A stretch of DNA of 64,000 nt from Gnetum montanum. Lineage: Eukaryota > Streptophyta > Gnetopsida > Gnetales > Gnetaceae. A model generated the notes under the pieces. That model saw only the letters and a program-made list of their open reading frames with translations, did no database searches and was not told the origin of the DNA. Of the stretch, positions 46,534 through 57,660 are shown piece after piece. The stretch covers positions 800,430 to 864,429 of the forward strand of contig MNCI01002682.1 in the NCBI GenBank assembly GCA_015680685.1, given 5' to 3'. A program made the translations under genes and the position numbers. The stretch's first letter is position 1. Every line of letters starts with the position of its first letter.

Positions 46534-47139
46534 TGATGAACAATATATCGTTGACTATAATGACAAGGGTATATGATTGCAACTATGTCATCACAAATAC
46601 ATCAATGAAGCTTATGCTACGTTGATGAAGCTACGATGAGATAGTAGTAATAAATGCCTATATATACAAGTCATCAACGATATTAATGATATTCATTAAT
46701 ATACTAAGTAAAGAAGCTTTTGCAATTTGTGTTCTTAAGTCTTAGTAATAATGAACAAGTGCCCACAACATAAATTTTACTAAATTTTATAGAATATTAT
46801 TTGAGTGGCATTATACTTATGCACAATCCATGACTAATAATAAGATCAAGATTAATGCATATTCATTATATCAATTTGACATAGTTTAATATTTTCTTAT
46901 TTGTAGTTTACTTTTTGTTGTTTTTTACTTTTCGGAACACTTAGTATAATAATTTATTTTCCAAACACATGACTAGACATGGTGGAATGAGCATGACCAC
47001 TTTGAGCATGAACACATGCTTACTTGGCAATCCTAGTAATGTTATCACTTGGTTTAGTTAGTAGTGTAATGTTTGGTAACGCTCATAGTAGATGTTTGCA
47101 TTTAGAACATGTATGGCAAGTAGGACAAGATACTCATCA
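46534..47139 (+). repeat. Old LTR-like copy, plus orientation
   Basis: Begins TGATGAACAATATATCG and ends ACTCATCA, the family termini in the opposite orientation to most copies. Inside it are the CTATATATAC TATA-like stretch and ACTTGGCAATCCTAGTAATG, the reverse complement of the CATTACTAGGATTACCAAGT type string in E4 LTRs. No five-base duplication is apparent (GAATA versus TCTTA), so boundaries or later loss are uncertain. A similar sequence lies at 54770-55265. Confidence 0.5.
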
Positions 47140-47267
47140 TCTTAGGCTAGAATAGAGTTTGCTTCATTACACATTGAATTGATTAAATAAAATTTCTATA
47201 TTTTAATAATGTTTAGTAATGGCCACATTAATATTAGTTATCATGTACCTCAACTGTACTTACCCAT

Positions 47268-48137
47268 TGATGAGTGGTGAGGTACCCCTACACTCAACCA
47301 TACGAATACGAGCGTTCACATACGATCCGGTCAAACTCCATGGATAGGCTAGTTGTGGTATCTAGATAGTTACATGTTGATCGCAATTCACTATCTTCCC
47401 ACCTGGACTAGTGTTTGCTTTGTCATGTATGGTTTAGTCCAGAGTGAGACGTATGATGTGATCCTAAACTAGTGCTACTCCTAGAGACAATGGAAAATAA
47501 TCTTGATTAAACTAATAAGCAATAGGAAATGAAGTCAAAGCTAGCCTAAGTGCGATGAGCATCCGTTCCTTAATCATCCATACACATCTTGGACCTCGTG
47601 CATAGCTAGTACTGGGATTACCAAGCATAGATCCTAGGTACGCTACTGGGTTACCAAGTAGTCACACTTAAATGCTCATGATTAAGTCGTACTCATTCCA
47701 CAGTTAACAACAAGAATAGTAAATCATGGTAAATAAATATTAACTAAGAAAATAAATAATAATAATAATAATTAAAACTAAGTGAATGTTGCAATGATGA
47801 AGTAATCTCGATCTTTATTTCCAGTTATGTGCGTGTCTAAGTACGTCACACTAGAATAAAGGTGCTGTACAATTACAAGCATCACAATGCAGACATGCAC
47901 TTGGGAAAATAGTCTAACTCCTATGGAAACAAACTGCAAGGGCTTCGCTACAGCTACTAGAAAGATACCTAAGTGTGGCTGGTGTGCGCTTATTTATAGC
48001 TAAAATTAGACTTTGCGTAAATGGGGCCATGTCGATGCATGGGTGGATGCATCGAAGGGGCTTGTATATGCGGCGTAGTTAGCGTAGCTTCGATATTGGG
48101 GGCCTGATAACAGGACTTGATAGACCATAACTCATCA
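47268..48137 (-). repeat. 3' LTR of E3
   Basis: 870 bp, from TGATGAGTGGTGAGG to CTCATCA, followed by a purine tract (minus strand GTCATGGGGATA, 48138-48149). Its U3 mixes the GTCGATGCA/GGGGC repeat type of E4 with a single GATATTGG motif. Confidence 0.9.
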
Positions 48138-48299
48138 TATCCCCATGACTAAATAACAACTCGTCCTCGAGTCAAATAAAGTGAGGAACAAGTTCAATTG
48201 ATTACACAGTGGATAGGTATGGGATTATTCACTAACTAGGAATTTAGTCATGCCATAGTGGAGAATTAAACAAAATTTGGTCATAGACACAAAAGACAA

Positions 48300-48749
48300 A
48301 ACTTGTGGAACTCATGGGGTTCCTGGTAGTGGTGGCACCTCCATGGGTGCCTTTCCCTTGTCCTGTGCATCAGGCTTCTGAGATTGATACCATTGAAGAA
48401 GCACCTGACATTTCTCCTCTTCTATCTAAGGATTATGAGCCGTCCATGCTGATGTTCCAATGTTTGATGAAGTTGACATTTCCCATGGGCACGACAACTA
48501 TGGGAATACTTGATTGGCTTTGACATGCCATGCTGTAGATAGCTATCATTCCTCTTCATAGGCTTGTGGCCCGACCTCTCCACCTTTTTCTTGGCTAGCT
48601 TATGTAGTGACAGGAGGTCCCTGATGGATGCTGAATGATTGTGCCTCCTTCTTCACATGTTCTACATGAGGTCCTTGGCTTTTGCCTCCCCCTGGGCGTT
48701 TAATTGCACCTTGAGAAGGTCCTCCTTGTTTTCCTCTTTTTAGGGCCAT
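48300..48749 (-). pseudogene. Deleted ORF3 remnant (E3)
   Basis: ATG at 48749 retained (GGCCATCTATAATCAC), C-terminal part at 48300-48575. The joint at about 48575-48580 (GGCCCGACCTCTCCACC) is the same as in E2, so both descend from one deleted source. Confidence 0.75.
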
Positions 48750-50150
48750 CTATAATCACATAAAGATCAATTGTTAGCAAGGTTATTGAAATAAGTTCAA
48801 TTATTTCATACCTTACTTATTACCTTAAGTAATTGTTGAATTCTTTGCTTAGTGTGATTTTAGAGTTAGAAAGTTTTTCAAGGAAGTTGCCCTAAAAGTT
48901 TAATGTTGGGCCTGGTTTGTTTAGGTGACACATCAAAGGACACGTAATGGTTTTGATGAACGTTTGATAAAATGATAACAAAGGAAAGAATAGATTTGGC
49001 AATGAAGTACTTGAAGGGTATAAAATGATGTAGTGGTATGCAACAAGTACAAATTACAAAAGTCACGCAAGTGGGTCCTCCCCAAAGCAAGTTCCAACCT
49101 ATAATACCCTTGAGTAACCACACCTTAAAATGTCTATAGGCACTAGAACGGTTAAATGTAATCTATACTAATGCAACAAATCCCACACATGTAGATACCA
49201 CTATGATGAGGTATGAATTCAATGCTACATAAGACACGAGTCACAAATACATGAACAACGAGATGGGATGAATCATAGAAGGGATTGCAGAGATTGGGAC
49301 GTGAGGTAACTAAATCAGGGCACAATGAATCTTGAGTGTAGGGCATGATTAATGTGTCATTAGCTCGTCACTCCAAAATCAAGACCAAGTCCATTCACCC
49401 GATTAGTGACATCACATTGTTTCATCCAATGATGGACAATCGTAAGAGCACCATGACAACAAGGTGTACGATCAGTTGGCTTTTTGTGCATGAGAGGAGT
49501 AACTTGGAATTTCTTTGTGGCATACGTTTTGTTTGGCTACTGTGGGACACTCTTTTCTCTCTCTCTCTCTCTCTTTTGAAGTACTTAATCTAGTGCAGCC
49601 ACCTACCTTCAGGCATGGGTGCATGTCTTTCTAGTGGGACCCCTTAGAATACTGTTAGGTTCTTTATTGGGTGCCTTAAATACTCTCACTCCCATTTTCT
49701 ATTAGATCTACAAGGATCTTAGTACAACCAAGCTGCATGATAGCACCTACAAATGTCACTAAAGAGAATCCCCAAGTCCCCTTGATGTCACACCCTGGCC
49801 ATTCCCTCTTAGTCCATCTTTCTTCGCTCTGGGAATAATGAGCACAAAATTACTTTTAAGTTTCATGATGAAAAGAATATCATCATACCCAGAGTAGAAC
49901 CTCTTATTAATAGAATGGTTGGGTGGATGTGGTGGGTTCTCTATCCAAATAATTAATCACCAAAGACTTGATAGCATAAAACAACACCTCAACCAATGAG
50001 TCACATGAGTGTTTTCTTTGTAGATGAGATTACTCATAAAAAGATAGAAAGATAAAAAAATAAATTAAAAGGTGAAAAACTGGAAAACAAAAAGTTGAAA
50101 AATTAAAGAAACAAAAAAACATTTATTAATTCTGTGTTGTTAGAATGGAG
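48750..50150 (-). other. Noncoding region of E3
   Basis: Contains the conserved blocks at 49069-49143 and 49776-49796, a CT-rich microsatellite at 49553-49574, and A-rich sequence at 50035-50110 beside the gag end. No coding domain. Confidence 0.6.
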
Positions 50151-51655
50151 GATACCCCCCATAACTAAATGGTTGAGCATGGCTAGAATTAATAAATGGA
50201 AGGTGGGGATCCTTGCATGTTGAAAATATCGGGACTTGGTCATACTTACCCCATTGGGATTCACACACTTGATTAGAGTTGACAGAGTCGGGCAAGTTAT
50301 AAGATGTGGTTTATTTATAAGGAGTTGACCCACTATGGTACTTGCAATCGTAAGATGGTATGCAAGGATCAACATGTCTCCCATGTGGCAATATTCATTA
50401 GGCCCCATGGTTGTTGGAGTGTTGATTGGTGGCCCAAATAGAGTAATAGGAGGCGTTGAGTTTGAGGAAGAAGGTGCATCATAGCATTGAAATTGTGTCG
50501 AGTCGGTGGATGTAGTGGTTTCAGAACTATGCTGTCTCTTTCTACGGTCATGCTTAAAGAAAGGACGCTTTTGACATTGTGGAGGACCTCTGCTGCTATT
50601 GATAGTAACATCACAAGTAACGTTTGTGGGTTGGTGCTATGGTGCAAAATCTTTTGGCATAGCTGGTGGTGATGTAGAAGAGGGTGAAGTATGAGAATAT
50701 TGAGGTTGAGGAGAAGTGTAAGGCACATGAGGTGGTGATCTTGTTGGAGAGGACATGGGTGGATAGTACTTGGGAGAATGATAACGATGAACTGAGGTAG
50801 AGATGCTGATCCCATTGGAGAAACAGGGTGTTGAACATAATAAGCATTTGGCATTGGGACATACAAAGGGTATGGTCTAGTTGGCGGTGGCCTCCCCCAT
50901 GATTGAGGTTTTTGCCACTGTGGTTGAACCTGATATTTCTGTACGAAATCTAGATGTAACATTCCTCCCCAATGCTCATGTAAATGTGACAAAACTAGAC
51001 ATTGGCCTTTGGGGTTATCATACAGATAGACATTGCATTGATATGTGAAATTGACAGTTGAGTTCTTATTCTTATTCTCTTCAACCCTTCTTTTTGATTT
51101 TCTAGTGGTGTTCTTTCCTATTTCTTGGTTCATCATGGTTCTTCCTCTAATAACATTGGCATATTCTCCACATCTTTCATGTACCCAGTCCATCATATTA
51201 TTAATCTTTGCCTCAATTTCATCTAGTGATTGTAGGATTGACAAAGATGATTCCACCTCCTTGAAGTAAGTTGATTTCTCCTCTTCATGATCATGGACCC
51301 TTGTTAAGTTGAGATTTTGGTCTTGTTGAGAACTTTCAACATTCTCCCATTTAGCTATTTCTCCTTCTTCTTTTGCTACCTGCTTAATAAGCTCTTGGAG
51401 TTGATGGGTTTGTAGCTCATATAGTTGACCTTAGGCATACATCCCTAGGGTCTCCCTTGTTTCATTACGGAGTCCATCTATGATATGGTACATTAGCCTT
51501 TCCTCGGAGAACCCATGGCCTGGGCAGTTGTTTAATAGTGCATAATATCTTTCTAAGGCCATGTCCAAGGGTTCATGTTGTGCTTGTTTCCATTCTTGGA
51601 TTTGTCTCCTCAAGGTTGACACTCTCACATAGGTTTGATATCTTTCATTGAAGAG
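50151..51655 (-). pseudogene. Gag of E3, cut by gap
   Basis: C-terminal two thirds of gag: TLRRQIQEWKQAQHEPLDM, CPGHGFSEERLMYHIIDG and LRNETRETLGMYA, the Lys/Glu linker, then a knuckle CNVYLYDNPKGQC, with the second Cys and the His changed. A long open piece (50369-51256) reaches through SWGRPPPTRPYPLY into the Pro/Ser-rich tail. The N-terminus lies in the run of N bases. Confidence 0.85.
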
Positions 51656-52299
51656 NNNNNNNNNNNNNNNNNNNNNNNNNNNNNNNNNNNNNNNNNNNNN
51701 NNNNNNNNNNNNNNNNNNNNNNNNNNNNNNNNNNNNNNNNNNNNNNNNNNNNNNNNNNNNNNNNNNNNNNNNNNNNNNNNNNNNNNNNNNNNNNNNNNNN
51801 NNNNNNNNNNNNNNNNNNNNNNNNNNNNNNNNNNNNNNNNNNNNNNNNNNNNNNNNNNNNNNNNNNNNNNNNNNNNNNNNNNNNNNNNNNNNNNNNNNNN
51901 NNNNNNNNNNNNNNNNNNNNNNNNNNNNNNNNNNNNNNNNNNNNNNNNNNNNNNNNNNNNNNNNNNNNNNNNNNNNNNNNNNNNNNNNNNNNNNNNNNNN
52001 NNNNNNNNNNNNNNNNNNNNNNNNNNNNNNNNNNNNNNNNNNNNNNNNNNNNNNNNNNNNNNNNNNNNNNNNNNNNNNNNNNNNNNNNNNNNNNNNNNNN
52101 NNNNNNNNNNNNNNNNNNNNNNNNNNNNNNNNNNNNNNNNNNNNNNNNNNNNNNNNNNNNNNNNNNNNNNNNNNNNNNNNNNNNNNNNNNNNNNNNNNNN
52201 NNNNNNNNNNNNNNNNNNNNNNNNNNNNNNNNNNNNNNNNNNNNNNNNNNNNNNNNNNNNNNNNNNNNNNNNNNNNNNNNNNNNNNNNNNNNNNNNNNN
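51656..52299. other. Assembly gap (644 N)
   Basis: All N. By alignment to E2 it should contain the gag N-terminus, primer site and first part of the 5' LTR. The same landmarks in E2 (about 31612 to about 32388) are roughly 775 bp apart, so the gap length is an estimate that may be short. Confidence 0.99.
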
Positions 52300-53100
52300 T
52301 ATGGTTTAGTCCAGAGTGAGGCATACGATGTGATCCTAAACTAGTGCTACTCCTAGATACAATGGAAAATAATCTTGATTAAACTAATAAGCAATAGGAA
52401 ATGAAGTCTAAGCTAGCCTAAGTGTGATGAGCATCTGTTCCTTAATTGTCCATACACATCTTGGACCTCGTGCATGACTACTACTGGGATTACTAAGCGT
52501 AGATCCTAGGTACACTGCTGGGTTACCAAGTAGTCACACTTAAATGCTTGTGATTAAGTCATACTCATTCAGCAGTTAACAAGAAGAATAGTAAATGATG
52601 GTAAAGAAATATTAACTAAGAAAATAATAAATAAAAATAACAATTAAATAATTAAAACTAAGTGAATGCTGCAATGATGAACTAATCTCGATCTTTATTT
52701 CTGGTCATGTGCGCATCCAAGTACGTCACACTCAAATAAAGGTGCTGTACAATTACAAGCATCACATTGTGGGCATGCACTTGGGAAAATAGTCTAACTC
52801 CTATGAAAACAAACTGCAAGGGCTTCACTACAACTATTAGAAAGATGCCTAAGTGTGGCGGGTGTGTGCTTATTTATAGCTAAAATTAGACTTTGCGTAA
52901 ACGGGGCTGCATCGATGCATGGGTGGATGCGTCGATGGGGCCGCGTCGATGCAGCCGCGTATATGCGGCCTAGTTAACGCAGCCCCGATATCGGGGGTCC
53001 GATAATAGGGGTTTGATAACAAGAGCCAGACCTGGTGTCTTGTATCAGGGTTCCGATAATAGGGGTCCGATAACACGACCTGACAAACCATGACTCATCA
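52300..53100 (-). repeat. 5' LTR of E3, partial
   Basis: Matches 47268-48137 from the TATGGTTTAGTCCAG landmark on. Its U3 is longer: the CCGATAATAGGGG unit is repeated near 53000-53080, absent from the other LTR. Confidence 0.88.
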
Positions 53101-53105
53101 CCCAT

Positions 53106-54769
53106 ATATGCTAAAGCCCACTATGATCATAGTTGGGAAGAAAATAACTTGCAATGAATCATTGACTATAGTTAGTTTAGTCTATGAATGCGAACATGAT
53201 CTTGCAATATTTGTAGGTCATATGATTGTGTGTAGTATATTCTCACTGCGAATCAATCATATATAGAAAAGAATAGAGAGTGCACCTATTAAAAGAAGCT
53301 ACATGATTGAGGTAGAGGAAAAACAACAAAAAGAATTATTGAATTTAGAATAAAGAATAGGAAAAGATATCCAAAATATAGGAATCAATCCTCCTTTAGC
53401 TCTTAAAAAAGTGAATGACAAGAAAAGAATTCATGTAGATAAATTCATGTAGTTGGGATAAGGCTAAGATAATGATACTCATTATAACAAGACATTTCAC
53501 TTGGATCATTGTTCTCATCCCAAATAACTAGTTATTTAGAATTTAATTTGAAAATAATCATGATTTGCCGCTAAAGATTCTAACTTAACTTTGGAAGCCT
53601 TAGAAATTTTCAAGAGAAAACTTATTTTTTAACAAATTATATTATAAATGAGATTAGATTACATAATGAATTACTTGTAATCATATTCACACCTACAATT
53701 TGAACACATCTTCAATATATTACCTTAACATAAGTAGTGATGTACTCAATAATTCATATAGAGTTTTATTTCTAATATTTTATTTATATAAAATTAAACT
53801 AAAATCAACCCAACACTAATTTTAATTGCATTATTTACATAACATTCTAGTAGAGTATGATCTATATCCTTTATGACTTTTAACGAAAAAAGTCTACATA
53901 CTTGATCCTCCATACATAATATAACTTGGTGGGATATACATGAAATCAATTCCTTGAATTGTCATAATTGTTAAAAGATAAAAACCCTTGAAATTTGTTA
54001 TTTTCTTAAGAAAAACATTGATAAGTAGTTGGAAAAGATCTTAGAGCTAGAAAAATACAAATTTATTAATTCTTGTGCTTAAATATTATTAGGACAAATA
54101 AAAATGAAAAATTTGCATTAAAGTTTACTGATGCTAGTTCAACATTCATAACATATATGCATGAATGTAGGCTCTGTGCTATGGAGTTGGTAATGTAAGT
54201 GATGATACAATTATAAAGATCTATCATTAGTTAAAAAAAATTTAATTTGAATACTTGATTGCACGATTTGGAACCTTAATTGGTTGGAAACTGGAAAACT
54301 AACATAAAATTTATTGAAATTGGATATTAACTAGAAGAAACCATAAAAAATAAAAATGCAAGTAATCCATGTGTTATAAGAAAAATTCACAATATTTTGT
54401 TGCAAAATTGGGAATCTTAATTGATTGAATCCAAAACGTAGATATTCAAGGTACTAATATCTAATACTCCTTAACAAAGATAATGACCCTAGATCTGGCT
54501 ATTTAAATTTGTCTTGGCTTGGTTATGGCAAGTTAGATGAGAGTGTATGATCTCCTGTATAAGGGTTATTATAATGGTAGCAATTGATTTGCAAGTTTGT
54601 CTTGTGAGTGTTTTGTAATCTCTTTGATTCGACTTGAACATTGAATTAAGTTGCCTTCCTATGTTTTTCTCTTGTTTCTCTCTCACTCCCTTTGCAACTT
54701 ATTTGTTCTCTATTATTTTAGTAATATTTGCATGTAAAGTTTTGCATATAACATTTATGCTGTAAATAT
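53106..54769. other. AT-rich stretch with one half of a direct repeat
   Basis: No coding domain seen. 54234-54480 recurs in direct orientation, diverged, at about 55265-55515. Confidence 0.4.
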
Positions 54770-55515
54770 TTTGGATGTAAGATATTGCATAGCATGCTTT
54801 TTGTAACAACATTATCACAAATGTGTCGACAATGCCTATGCTATGTTAATGAAACTATAATGGCAAAGTATTAATAAATGCTTATATATATATGATTCAC
54901 CTACTATATTAATGGCATCTATTAATATGGTGGGTAGTGAAGCTTTTGTAGTTTACTTTTTTGAATCTTAATAATAGTAAATGAGTGCTTGTAGCATGAA
55001 TTTAAATTAATTGTATGAAATCTTATTCAATTAGCATTCTAATTGTGCATAATCTATGACCAGCTTTAAAATCCAAATTAATGCATATTCCCTATAGTAC
55101 TTTGACTTAGTTTAATCTGTTCTTACTTGTAGTTTACTTTTGTTGGTATTTACTTTCCAGAACACTTAGCATCATAATTTACTTTCCAAATGTGGAACTA
55201 GACATGGTAAAATAAGCATGACTACTTTGAACCTAAACACATGTTCACATGGTAATCCCAATAATGTAAGTTTTGAGTTATGTGTGAAAACTCTAATTTA
55301 AATATTTGATCCCAAAATTGAGAATCTTGGGAAACATACATAAAATTTATGGATAATGGGATATTAAGCGAGAAAAATAATAAATGCAACCAATCAATGG
55401 GTAGCAAAAGAAATTAAGAATATCTAATTGCAGAACTGGAAACTTTAATGGATCAAATCCAAAGCACCGATATTAAAGTTACTAATATCTGATCTTCCTT
55501 TTCAAAAGATAAAAA
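54234..55515. repeat. Diverged direct repeat pair around LTR-like piece
   Basis: Copies at 54234-54480 and 55265-55515 share ordered landmarks (AATTGGGAATCTT/AATTGAGAATCTT, ACATAAAATTTAT, GGATATTAA, GATTGAATCCAAA/GGATCAAATCCAAA, TACTAATATCT). Between them, 54770-55265 resembles the plus-strand LTR-like piece at 46534-47139 but stops short of its end. Confidence 0.6.
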
Positions 55516-55861
55516 ATAAAAGCCCCAAAACTACACGTTGATGGAATGAAACAGGGGACTCAGGATTTGCTATATGCCAACTTAACTCTGCAATGCAGGT
55601 GCAGGGCCACTTCCAAAACGAAACATCTATCGAATTCTAAATTTCTAAACTATATAACACCATAACCTATTGTGCTGCTGACATCCTGTGTTATGGCTTA
55701 TTTTCTATCATTCAAGGCGGGCATTTCCAACCAACGGCGCCAGCGCACCTTGAAGGGGATTTAGGGGGCCAGATTCCTATCAATAATTTACGTCCAACCC
55801 TGGTTGTGCTCAGGGTAACATCCCAGGTATTTTCTCATTTTCATGTGATATAAAAACAAAA
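55516..55861. other. Low-copy-looking stretch
   Basis: Less AT-rich (up to CCAACGGCGCCAGCGCACC near 55732-55750). If the minus-strand exon at 55955-56026 is real, this would be its intron or second exon: the minus strand has an open segment starting WDVTLSTTRVGRKLL with a stop after a KCPP. No family assigned. Confidence 0.3.
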
Positions 55862-56458
55862 ATAAGAGAGGGCGTTATAAGAATAAGCTATAATATAAAA
55901 AAATTTTGATCTTAGGAGGGTCCATATCCATTTGCCAGCAGACAGAAAGCTTACAAGACCATTTGCCTGAGCAACGCGTCGGAGTAAGAGGATGAAGACG
56001 CAGACTGCGATCTTGTTAACCTTCATTCTTCTCTATGTATTTGTTCCCTGTTTGGTTGTTGCTCTAGCTTACTTCCCACGCTTTTCTCAGATTTCGTTCA
56101 TNAGTCTGTAGAAAAATCAAGAAATATGTACAGAAATGAAGTTGCAACTCAGCAGCTGCGAAAGTTCCATGAAGGAAACATGCCTTACTAGTATATTACG
56201 CAGCTGGTTCTATTGGCTATGAACGAAATCTGAGAAAAGCGTGGGAAGTAAGCTAGAGCAACAACCAAACAGGGAACAAATACATAGAGAAGAATGAAGG
56301 TTAACAAGATCGCAGTCTGCGTCTTCATCCTCTTACTCCGACGCGTTGCTCAGGCAAATGGTCTTGTAAGCTTTCTGTCTGCTGGCAAATGGATATGGAC
56401 CCTCCTAAGATCAAAATTTTTTTATATTATAGCTTATTCTTATAACGCCCTCTCTTAT
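55862..56458. repeat. Perfect 240-bp inverted repeat bounded by N
   Basis: Arms 55862-56101 and 56219-56458 are exact reverse complements around a 116-bp loop (56103-56218). Single N bases stand at 56102 and 56459, exactly at the end of the left arm and of the right arm. In a region where every other repeat is diverged, a perfect palindrome ending at N joints is best explained by a contig fragment joined twice in opposite orientation. Confidence 0.9.
55955..56026 (-). CDS. Possible first exon with signal peptide
   Basis: Minus strand, ATG at 56026, 24 codons: MKVNKIAVCVFILLLRRVAQ then ANGL, followed at once by GTAAGC, a good splice donor. The residues look like a cleavable signal peptide (basic start, hydrophobic ICVFILLL-type core, small AQA before the putative cut). 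The identical sequence is on the plus strand at 56294-56365 through the palindrome, so the true orientation is unresolved. No continuation can be assigned with confidence, and an artefactual open frame is possible. Confidence 0.3.
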
Positions 56459-56459
56459 N

Positions 56460-56993
56460 TCTAAATAAATTAATCAAATATTAATAAGGAGTAAGAAAAA
56501 TAAATTATATCAGTTTTTAGCTGTAACAATATAACAGTCTGAAATGGGTAGTCATAGTACTGAAAAAACACATGCAACTCATCTTCAACAGATTCTGAGG
56601 TGTAGCTCTTCGTGCAAAGAGTTAGATTTATCTTCCACTTTCAATTGCAAAGTTAAGTAAAGAGCTAATGGCTATCTGATATTTGATTGGAGTAGCACTT
56701 GAGAGATGGTAAGCTTCTGCATTTAGTACATCTAATGTGATATAAATAAAACTGCATTTTTTCTTTTATAGTAGACTACATCTGTGATACCTTCACTTTC
56801 TCCTAAAAAATATTCCATGTTCTCAACAATTGCATTCCTTGAAATTACAATATCATGAATTCTCAAGCATTGCTTTAGAGAATTTTCATGCCTTGAGATA
56901 CTTCACATTCACATAATAAGATTGAATACGATTTTTGCATCTTTACCTTTAACTCATTGATAGGAAAATTTTCTTACACTCTTTCAAAATCTT
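56460..56993. other. AT-rich stretch without recognised feature
   Basis: No coding motif or repeat identified. Confidence 0.5.
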
Positions 56994-57129
56994 TCTAAAT
57001 TTTAGCATTGAGTCTAGGTCCCAAATAGTTAATATATACAATACAATAGCATAGATGATAGTCTAAATTTTAGCATTGAGCCCAAGTTCCAAATAGCTAA
57101 TCTATACCATACAATAAAATAGGTGATAG
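56994..57129. repeat. 68-bp tandem duplication
   Basis: Units 56994-57061 and 57062-57129 share TCTAAATTTTAGCATTGAG and later AACAATACAAT-type landmarks with a few differences. Located at the 3' side of the LINE remnant. Confidence 0.85.
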
Positions 57130-57249
57130 TTCAAAAATTTGTTTTCTAACCTTCTACGACTAAAGTCTTAAAAATTTACACTTGCTTTTGAAAGAACATG
57201 AGACCTTGAAACTTCTTGCTATTCATTCTTTAATGCACTTCCTCCACTT

Positions 57250-57660
57250 CTACTTACTTATATAAAAGAGACCTAAATATTTAGCATAACCTACTATTTG
57301 CACATTGGTACCTTTAAAATGGAAGTTATAAGAGATATTTTTTGTACTCCAAATCATCAATTTGGTTTTATCTACATTCACTTGAAGACAAGAGCAACAG
57401 TAATTTTCTAAAACTTGCAACATATTTTACATACCTTTTGCAATAGTGGAAATCAAAGCAGCATCATCGACATACAAAAGAAAATTCACAGCTTGGGGTC
57501 TAATTTTGATAGCATGACTATCTTGCCTATTGCATAATCATTTCTATATTTAATTAATAAAAATACCAAAAGAAGTCAAAGAAAGTGGACAACCTTGTGC
57601 AACTCCAATTTTTCTCTAGAATATTTAATTAGAACATTAATTGGAACACTTTTGAATTGA
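57250..57660 (-). pseudogene. LINE reverse transcriptase remnant
   Basis: The reverse complement shows QGCPLSLTSFGIFIN (non-LTR motif GCPLSPxLFxLFIN), a degraded spacer, then LLYVDDAALIS with the catalytic YVDD at about 57463-57474, MLQVLENYCSCLQVNVDKTK (LxxFCxxxGLxVNxxKTK pattern) and FKGTNVQIVGYAKYLGLFY (YLG motif). The order is that of a non-LTR reverse transcriptase such as RTE-type plant LINEs. Stops and a frameshift between GCPLS and YVDD. Endonuclease not seen. Confidence 0.82.

Larger units (their letters stand above)
47268..53100 (-). mobile_element. 5.8-kb non-autonomous Gypsy copy (E3)
   Basis: Flanked by exact CCCAT duplications (47263-47267 and 53101-53105). Left LTR 47268-48137; the right LTR runs to 53100 but its start is hidden in the gap at 51656-52299. 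Layout as in E2: gag, noncoding region, fused ends of ORF3. No pol. Confidence 0.92.

Noticed and set aside
49553-49574. CT-rich run considered as a promoter Y-patch
   Set aside because: It is a simple microsatellite inside the noncoding region of E3 and is absent from sister copies.
51431-52324. Long open frames across the run of N
   Set aside because: Almost all codons are N; only the gag part outside the gap is real.
55690-55850. Minus-strand piece ending in GRKLLIG...PP...C...C considered as an EPF/stomagen-like secreted peptide
   Set aside because: Only two cysteines before a stop, where that family has six or more in fixed spacing. The resemblance is too weak.
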